A DNA stretch of 64,000 bases. It comes from Salinisphaera sp. T31B1. Its GTDB lineage: Bacteria > Pseudomonadota > Gammaproteobacteria > Nevskiales > Salinisphaeraceae. Shown one piece after another: positions 59,466-64,000 of this stretch. The stretch covers positions 186,001 through 250,000 of the forward strand of contig NZ_APNH01000002.1 in NCBI RefSeq assembly GCF_040361275.1, given 5' to 3'. The notes beneath the pieces are model-generated. The model made no database searches, was not told the DNA's origin, and saw nothing but the letters and a program-made list of their open reading frames with translations. Numbering within the stretch: position 1 is the first letter of the stretch; every line of letters starts with the position of its first letter. The position numbers and the translations under genes are program-made.

Positions 59466-59861
59466 CACGCGGTCGCGACGAAAAAACGCCGAGTGTCGGC
59501 TCAGGCAGAATGCTGCGGCGACTTGGCGCCGTCCGGGCCGACGATGCCGGAAACCAGCTCGGCCATAGGCCCGCGTGCCCGGGGGCTGACTATCGCTGCC
59601 CGCTCGGCCCGGCAACGAAAAGACAGACCCGCCGTTGTCTCATGCTGCGGATTGTGGCCGAAACCTACCGTATGGACGCATGCGCAAGCGACCGCTGGGA
59701 CGTGCCGGGTGTGCTTGCGCTGATCAACGCAAACCTAACGGATAAGCAACGAATGTCGGACCGCCCGGCTTTTACGCTGCGATCCGTGAATTGACCGGTC
59801 GCCGTGCGTGGTTTTCGAGTAAGACCGGCACGGGCACACGGAGGGCGATCCAGGAGACGAC
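59466..59861. other. Divergent gap between peptidase and glycosyltransferase genes
   Basis: 396 bases. A 50-codon frame from an ATG at 59642 has no recognised relative or ribosome site and is not called. The stretch must hold the promoters of both flanking genes, but I see no consensus pair of hexamers. Confidence 0.35.
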
Positions 59862-60596
59862 ATGGACAACCGGCCCGAGGTTTCGGTGGTGATTCCCTTC
59901 TGTAACGAACAGGACAACGTCGCACCGGTGTGCGCGGCGGTCGACCATGCGCTGGGCGGTGTTGCGCGCTACGAGCTCGTCGCGATCGACGACGGTTCCA
60001 CCGACGACACCGCCGGTGCGTTGGCGAGCGTCGCTCTTGAGTTCGGCGTGCTTCGAATACTCAAACTCGCGCAGAACCGCGGCCAGAGCACGGCCCTTGC
60101 CAACGGCATCCATGCGGCACGCGCACCGCTGATCGTGACACTCGACGGCGACGGGCAGAATCCGCCGGCAGACATGGTCCGATTACTCGATCACTATCGC
60201 AGTGAAGCCCTCGACGGACGCGCGGCGGTCGTCGGATGGCGCCGGCAGCGCGACGACAGTTGGCTTCGACGGCTGTCGTCACGCTGCGCCAATAGCGTAC
60301 GGGCCCGGGTGCTTGGCGATCGGTGTCCGGACACCGGCTGCGGTCTCAAGGTCTTCCGGCGCGAGGATTTCCTTGCGCTGCCGCGATTTCAGCATATGCA
60401 CCGTTTTTTGCCGGCACTTTTCGTGCGCGAGGGGGTACGTGTGATCAGCGTACCGGTCGCCCACCTACCGCGCCGATCCGGCCAGTCCAAATATGGGGTC
60501 CACAACCGGCTCTGGGTTGGTCTCGTGGATATGCTGTGCGTGTACTGGTTGATGCAGCGCCGCTGTCCTGTCGCATACGAGGCGATCGATGTTTAA
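59862..60596 (+). CDS. Family 2 glycosyltransferase, DPM1/ArnC-like
   Basis: 244-residue GT2 enzyme. The GT-A fold start VSVVIPFCNEQDNV is followed by the nucleotide-binding AIDDGSTDDT (about 41-50), the metal-binding region LDGDGQNPP, and DTGCGLKVFRR. These enzymes move a sugar from a nucleotide donor to polyprenyl phosphate; ArnC and FlmF-type relatives do so for lipid A modification. It lacks the two C-terminal membrane helices of ArnC. AGGAG lies 5 nt before the ATG. Its stop overlaps the next gene by 8 bases. Confidence 0.9.
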   Translation: MDNRPEVSVVIPFCNEQDNVAPVCAAVDHALGGVARYELVAIDDGSTDDTAGALASVALEFGVLRILKLAQNRGQSTALANGIHAARAPLIVTLDGDGQNPPADMVRLLDHYRSEALDGRAAVVGWRRQRDDSWLRRLSSRCANSVRARVLGDRCPDTGCGLKVFRREDFLALPRFQHMHRFLPALFVREGVRVISVPVAHLPRRSGQSKYGVHNRLWVGLVDMLCVYWLMQRRCPVAYEAIDV

Positions 60597-60888
60597 CGGT
60601 ACCCAAGGCACTCAAATGGCCTGGCTCGCTCTGGGACTGCTCGGCCAGGGGCTTTTTTCGGCACGCTTTCTCGTGCAGTGGGTGGCCAGCGAGCGGGCCC
60701 GACGCAGCCATATCCCGGTGGCGTTCTGGTATTTAAGTATCGTGGGCGGTCTGACTCTGCTGGCCTATGCGATCTATCGAGCGGACCCGGTGTTCATCCT
60801 GGGACAGAGTAGCGGGGTGTTCATCTATGCCCGCAATCTCTATCTGATTCGAAGGCGCGAACGCGAATCGTGGCAAGCGCGCTCGTGA
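60589..60888 (+). CDS. LAB_N-domain small membrane protein (lipid A biosynthesis N-terminal-like)
   Basis: 99-residue protein with three membrane helices and the LAB_N features LGLLGQGLFSARFLVQWVAS and SSGVFIYARNLYLI. Such proteins occur between DPM1-like and PMT-like glycosyltransferase genes and are thought to assist transfer or flipping of the lipid-linked sugar. Overlaps of 8 bases upstream and 4 bases downstream show tight coupling. Confidence 0.88.
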   Translation: MFNGTQGTQMAWLALGLLGQGLFSARFLVQWVASERARRSHIPVAFWYLSIVGGLTLLAYAIYRADPVFILGQSSGVFIYARNLYLIRRRERESWQARS

Positions 60889-62477
60889 GCGATACCGCGG
60901 GCTCCGGGCTGACTCCGCGCGTGGTATGGGCGTTCGCGTTGCTGGTGGTGTTGCTGGCTGCCGGCGCTGCGGGCCGGGGCATGAACGACATACCGCTGGA
61001 CAGTCATGAAATCTATGTCGCCCAGACCGCCGAGAACATGCTCGTTAGCGGCGACTGGCTGGTACCGCGTCTGAACGGCGAATATCGACTGACCAAGCCA
61101 CCCTTGAGTTACTGGCTGGTTGCGGGTACCGCGAGGCTGACCGGCCACACGCAGGTGGGCCCGGGCGTCGCCCGATTGCCTTCCCTGGCTGCCATGATCG
61201 GGATCGCGCTGCTCGTATTCTGGTTGGGACTGCGCTTGTTCGACGGACCGACGGCGGTTGTGGCAACACTGATGTGTGTCGGATCGCTGGCGAGCTTCAA
61301 ATACGGGCACAGTGCACGGCCCGATACCCTGTATGCGTTCTGGTCCACGGCGATACTGGCCGCCTGGGTGGGCGGACAACAGGCGAGGGTATCGCGCCAG
61401 GCCGCCTGGGCGTGGAGTCTCTGGGGGCTGTTCGCGCTGGCGAGCTTGACCAAGGGCCCGCAGGCGCCGGCGATTCTGCTCCTCGGCGTGCTGGTGCACG
61501 CCCTGGCCGCCGGCCAACGACCCCGACTGTTGCTGCGTCAACTGCGACCACTGCGGGGTATTGCGCTCGTTTTGCTGGTGACGCTGCCATGGTATCTGTT
61601 GCTTCGCCATGCCATCGGCAGCCAGACGCTGGCCGATTCGCAATTATCCGGTCAGCTCCTGACAATCGATCCGTGGCGTATTGTCACGCCGTTCTATCTG
61701 CTGCATGCGCCGATTCTCTGGCTGCCCTGGTCGTTGTTGTTACCGGCGGCGGTCATCGCCGCATGGCGTGACGCACGGGGCCCGGCCGGTCTATTGGCAG
61801 TCACTCTGATAGTGGCCATGCTGGCCTTCGCGCTCGGGCCTCAATATCGCGAGATCTACATGTTGCCCTGGCTCGCGCCGGCGATGCTGATGCTGGCCAA
61901 TGCGGTGATGCGAACGTCACGGACGTGGCTGGCGCTGGCAGTGATCGTCGTGGCGGCAGCGGCGGCGTTGGCCTGGCTTGCCTATCAATCCGGTGCCGCA
62001 GCGACAATCGCGATCCTGCCGGCTTCGCTGTTGCTCTTGGCGGCCATCGATGGCCTGCGACGCCGTCAGGCGCCGCGAGCCGCCGCGCTGGCGGCCGCCG
62101 CTATCGCGCTTGGACTGTATCAGGGCGGCGCAGTGCCTGCCTTGTGGAGCCCGAGACGGTATGCCGAGCGTGCATTCGTGCACACGCTGGCCAGACGTAT
62201 AGACTCGACCACGCCAATAATCGTCTGGGATTTCGATCCTGCCGTGTATTCCTACTATCTCGACCGGCCGGTGACCGGCAGCGAAGCATTGGCCAGGGTG
62301 TGTGACTGGATCGACCGTCGTTCCCGGGATCTTGTACTCGTGTATCCGTACAAGCGGCGTCAGGAACTGGCGCGCCGACTCGACGTCGTGCCGATGTGGC
62401 CCGATGCCCGATCGGAGTTCCAGGCCGCACACTTACCGCGCGGCACCACCTGTCACGAGACCCGTTCGCTCGACTGA
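60885..62477 (+). CDS. ArnT-like family 39 glycosyltransferase
   Basis: 530-residue polytopic membrane enzyme of the PMT/ArnT type, which moves a sugar from polyprenyl phosphate to a periplasmic acceptor such as lipid A. The first periplasmic loop has LDSHEIYVAQTAENML and YRLTKPPLSYWL, the acidic and KPP motifs of ArnT. About 12 helices follow and then a short periplasmic C-terminal domain. Start taken as the GTG whose TGA overlap (GTGA) couples it to the LAB_N gene; a GTG 15 bases earlier is also in frame. Acceptor and sugar unknown. Confidence 0.88.
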   Translation: MSDTAGSGLTPRVVWAFALLVVLLAAGAAGRGMNDIPLDSHEIYVAQTAENMLVSGDWLVPRLNGEYRLTKPPLSYWLVAGTARLTGHTQVGPGVARLPSLAAMIGIALLVFWLGLRLFDGPTAVVATLMCVGSLASFKYGHSARPDTLYAFWSTAILAAWVGGQQARVSRQAAWAWSLWGLFALASLTKGPQAPAILLLGVLVHALAAGQRPRLLLRQLRPLRGIALVLLVTLPWYLLLRHAIGSQTLADSQLSGQLLTIDPWRIVTPFYLLHAPILWLPWSLLLPAAVIAAWRDARGPAGLLAVTLIVAMLAFALGPQYREIYMLPWLAPAMLMLANAVMRTSRTWLALAVIVVAAAAALAWLAYQSGAAATIAILPASLLLLAAIDGLRRRQAPRAAALAAAAIALGLYQGGAVPALWSPRRYAERAFVHTLARRIDSTTPIIVWDFDPAVYSYYLDRPVTGSEALARVCDWIDRRSRDLVLVYPYKRRQELARRLDVVPMWPDARSEFQAAHLPRGTTCHETRSLD

Positions 62478-62490
62478 GGGATTTCTGTCC

Positions 62491-63171
62491 ATGCATATCC
62501 TCATCGTGGAAGACAATGACGATCTGGCCGCGAATGTCGGCGAGTACTGCGAAGAGGCCGGCGACGTCGTGGACTACGCCGGCGACGGGCTCACCGGCCT
62601 GCACCTGGCTACCGTCAATGAATACGATGCAATCGTGCTCGATCTGAGTCTGCCGGGACTCGACGGACTGTCGCTATGCGAGCGCTTGCGCGTCGATGCG
62701 GACAACAACGTCCCCATACTCATGCTCACTGCACGTGATACGTTGCGCGATCGCGTGAGCGGCTTCGAAATCGGAGCGGACGATTATCTGACCAAGCCGT
62801 TCTCACTCGAAGAACTGCATGTCCGGCTCCGTGCGCTGGTGCGCCGGGCCAGCGGCAGCCGACAGCGGCTCGCGGTCGCCGATCTGGTCTTCGATACGAG
62901 CACGCTGGTGGTACGGCGAGACGGACAGCGTCTGGAACTGCCCCGGATCGGCCTCAGGGTGCTTGAACTGCTGATGCGGGCGTCGCCGGCCGTCGTGCGT
63001 ACGACCACGGTGGAACGCGTCATATGGGGTGACAATCCGCCGGAGAGCGATGCCGCTCTGCGTGGGCACATTCACCAGCTGCGATCGGTGATCGACAAAC
63101 CGTTCGACAGCAAGCTGCTCAAGACGGTGCACGGAATCGGCTACCGTCTGGCCGACGATGAAACGCTCTAG
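62491..63171 (+). CDS. OmpR-family response regulator
   Basis: 226-residue two-component regulator. The receiver domain has the acidic pocket (VEDND), the phosphorylation site D51 (IVLDLSLPG), T80 and K102 (YLTKPF). The C-terminal winged-helix DNA-binding domain (about 128-220) ends TVHGIGYRL. It starts 13 bases after the glycosyltransferase gene and overlaps the kinase gene by 14 bases, so it probably controls this glycosylation operon, as PhoP and PmrA do elsewhere. Confidence 0.94.
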   Translation: MHILIVEDNDDLAANVGEYCEEAGDVVDYAGDGLTGLHLATVNEYDAIVLDLSLPGLDGLSLCERLRVDADNNVPILMLTARDTLRDRVSGFEIGADDYLTKPFSLEELHVRLRALVRRASGSRQRLAVADLVFDTSTLVVRRDGQRLELPRIGLRVLELLMRASPAVVRTTTVERVIWGDNPPESDAALRGHIHQLRSVIDKPFDSKLLKTVHGIGYRLADDETL

Positions 63172-64000
63172 AGCTGCGCTGGCCTGGCGGCCACGCCTGG
63201 GCCTGCGGGCCCGGTTTCTACTGTCGATCCTGGCACTCGTTATGGTGCTGCTGGGTGGCTTTATCTATGCGGTATCCGAGTTCCTGGACGTACTTGAAGA
63301 CGACATGATCCACGGTGGGCTGGCACGCGACGTGGCGCACGTATCTGCGCTGTATCACCGCGATCCAAGCCTGCTGAACGTCCCCGAGCCTGGTCTACGG
63401 GTATTCGTGGTCGAGCGAGGCGAGACCGCCGAGCTGCCCGCGTCGCTGGCCCATCTCAAGGCGGGGCACTTCCGGGAAGTTCGCCTGCCCGATGCGCAGT
63501 ACGAATACGGTGCGACACGCCGGGATATCGGCGATACCAGCCTCTATATCCTGCGCGATCTGAGCCCCGAGGAACGGCTGGAAAAAGAGCTGATCGCGCT
63601 GGCCTGGATCGTCGGACTGGGATCGTTGTTCCTGGCCGTGCTGCTCGCGCTATGGCTGTCGCATCTGGTGGTGCGCCCCGTACGCGAGTTTGCCGCGCGT
63701 GTGGCCGAGATCGTGCCCGGCCAGGCGCGGCCGGCCTTGCGCAGCGGCACCGGGGACCGCCAGCTCGACGTCATCGTGGAGGCGTTCGTCGGGGTCCTGG
63801 ATCGTTTCGATACGTTCGTTGCGCGCGAGCAGGCGTTCACCGAAGACGCCAGCCACGAACTCAGGACACCCCTGGCGACGATCACCAGCTCGATCGATCT
63901 GATCGCCAAGGATCCGGCGCTCGGTGTCAAGACACGCACCCGTCTCGTGCGGGCGCAACAGGCAGCCGCCCGCATGCAGGAGCTGATCGATTCGCTGCTG
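63158..64000 (+). CDS. Sensor histidine kinase (3' end missing)
   Basis: 281 codons are visible before the window ends. Order: cytoplasmic start, TM1 (about 20-42), a periplasmic sensor loop of about 100 residues, TM2 (about 146-169), a HAMP linker starting VVRPVREFAARV, and the HisKA dimerisation helix with phospho-acceptor H233 (DASHELRTPLATI). The ATPase domain is outside. It pairs with the overlapping OmpR-type regulator. The loop is neither clearly PhoQ-like nor PmrB-like, so the signal cannot be named. Confidence 0.93.
   Translation, partial: MKRSRAALAWRPRLGLRARFLLSILALVMVLLGGFIYAVSEFLDVLEDDMIHGGLARDVAHVSALYHRDPSLLNVPEPGLRVFVVERGETAELPASLAHLKAGHFREVRLPDAQYEYGATRRDIGDTSLYILRDLSPEERLEKELIALAWIVGLGSLFLAVLLALWLSHLVVRPVREFAARVAEIVPGQARPALRSGTGDRQLDVIVEAFVGVLDRFDTFVAREQAFTEDASHELRTPLATITSSIDLIAKDPALGVKTRTRLVRAQQAAARMQELIDSLL

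Noticed and set aside
59642-59794. Small plus-strand frame of 50 codons upstream of the glycosyltransferase
   Set aside because: No ribosome site, no recognised relative and no overlap with the operon.

Overview
The window reads as a chromosomal segment of a GC-rich gammaproteobacterium, probably marine or halotolerant. Three things point there. First, gene order matches gammaproteobacterial chromosomes: uvrC-pgsA-tRNA-Gly-tRNA-Cys-(..)-tRNA-Leu, yebC-ruvCAB-ybgC-tolQRAB-pal-cpoB-queE-queC-tRNA-Lys, and ccmABCDEFGHI. Second, the products are gammaproteobacterial types, such as a FadE-type acyl-CoA dehydrogenase, RraA and SucAB-Lpd. Third, acidic linkers and tails (SucB, Kup) and a BCCT compatible-solute transporter suggest salt adaptation. 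A Salinisphaera- or Halomonas-like organism would fit, but this is inference and no species is identified.

Layout. 1-5.6 kb: a TetR-fadE operon (fadE runs off the left edge), a divergent hot-dog thioesterase, then purB-nitroreductase on the minus strand. 5.6-18.3 kb: fumC, a cold-shock protein, an MscS channel, an alpha/beta hydrolase, a BCCT transporter, topoisomerase IB, an NAD-dependent reductase, dsbB, rraA, a family-5 uracil-DNA glycosylase, uvrC and pgsA. 18.6-21.6 kb: tRNA-Gly(GCC) and tRNA-Cys(GCA), then phosphoglucomutase, then tRNA-Leu(UAA). 21.6-28.3 kb: a complete System I cytochrome c maturation operon with mostly overlapping genes. 28.4-36.2 kb: a MaoC-like protein, galU, and sucA-sucB-lpd. 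36.4-48.5 kb: kup, yebC, the ruvCAB resolvasome, the Tol-Pal envelope operon, two queuosine/preQ0 genes and tRNA-Lys(UUU).

48.5-64 kb is the accessory and least ordinary part. A gene-free stretch of about 1.1 kb leads to one 8.6-kb gene for a 2,879-residue autotransporter. Its passenger is built from about 24 copies of an AQSIGGGGG-type repeat, and all eight of its cysteines lie in four pairs. On the opposite strand is a Zn-dependent peptidase homologue that has lost the cysteines of its N-terminal zinc ribbon. Next comes a compact operon: a DPM1/ArnC-like glycosyltransferase, a small LAB_N membrane protein, an ArnT-like glycosyltransferase, an OmpR-type response regulator and a sensor kinase cut by the right edge. 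This operon looks like a two-component-controlled lipid A or envelope glycosylation module.

How the parts work together. Fumarase and the 2-oxoglutarate dehydrogenase complex supply the TCA cycle. The Ccm operon builds c-type cytochromes. TolQRAB-Pal-CpoB keeps the envelope intact during division. UvrC, RuvABC, uracil-DNA glycosylase and topoisomerase IB maintain DNA. The right-hand cluster decorates and displays the cell surface.
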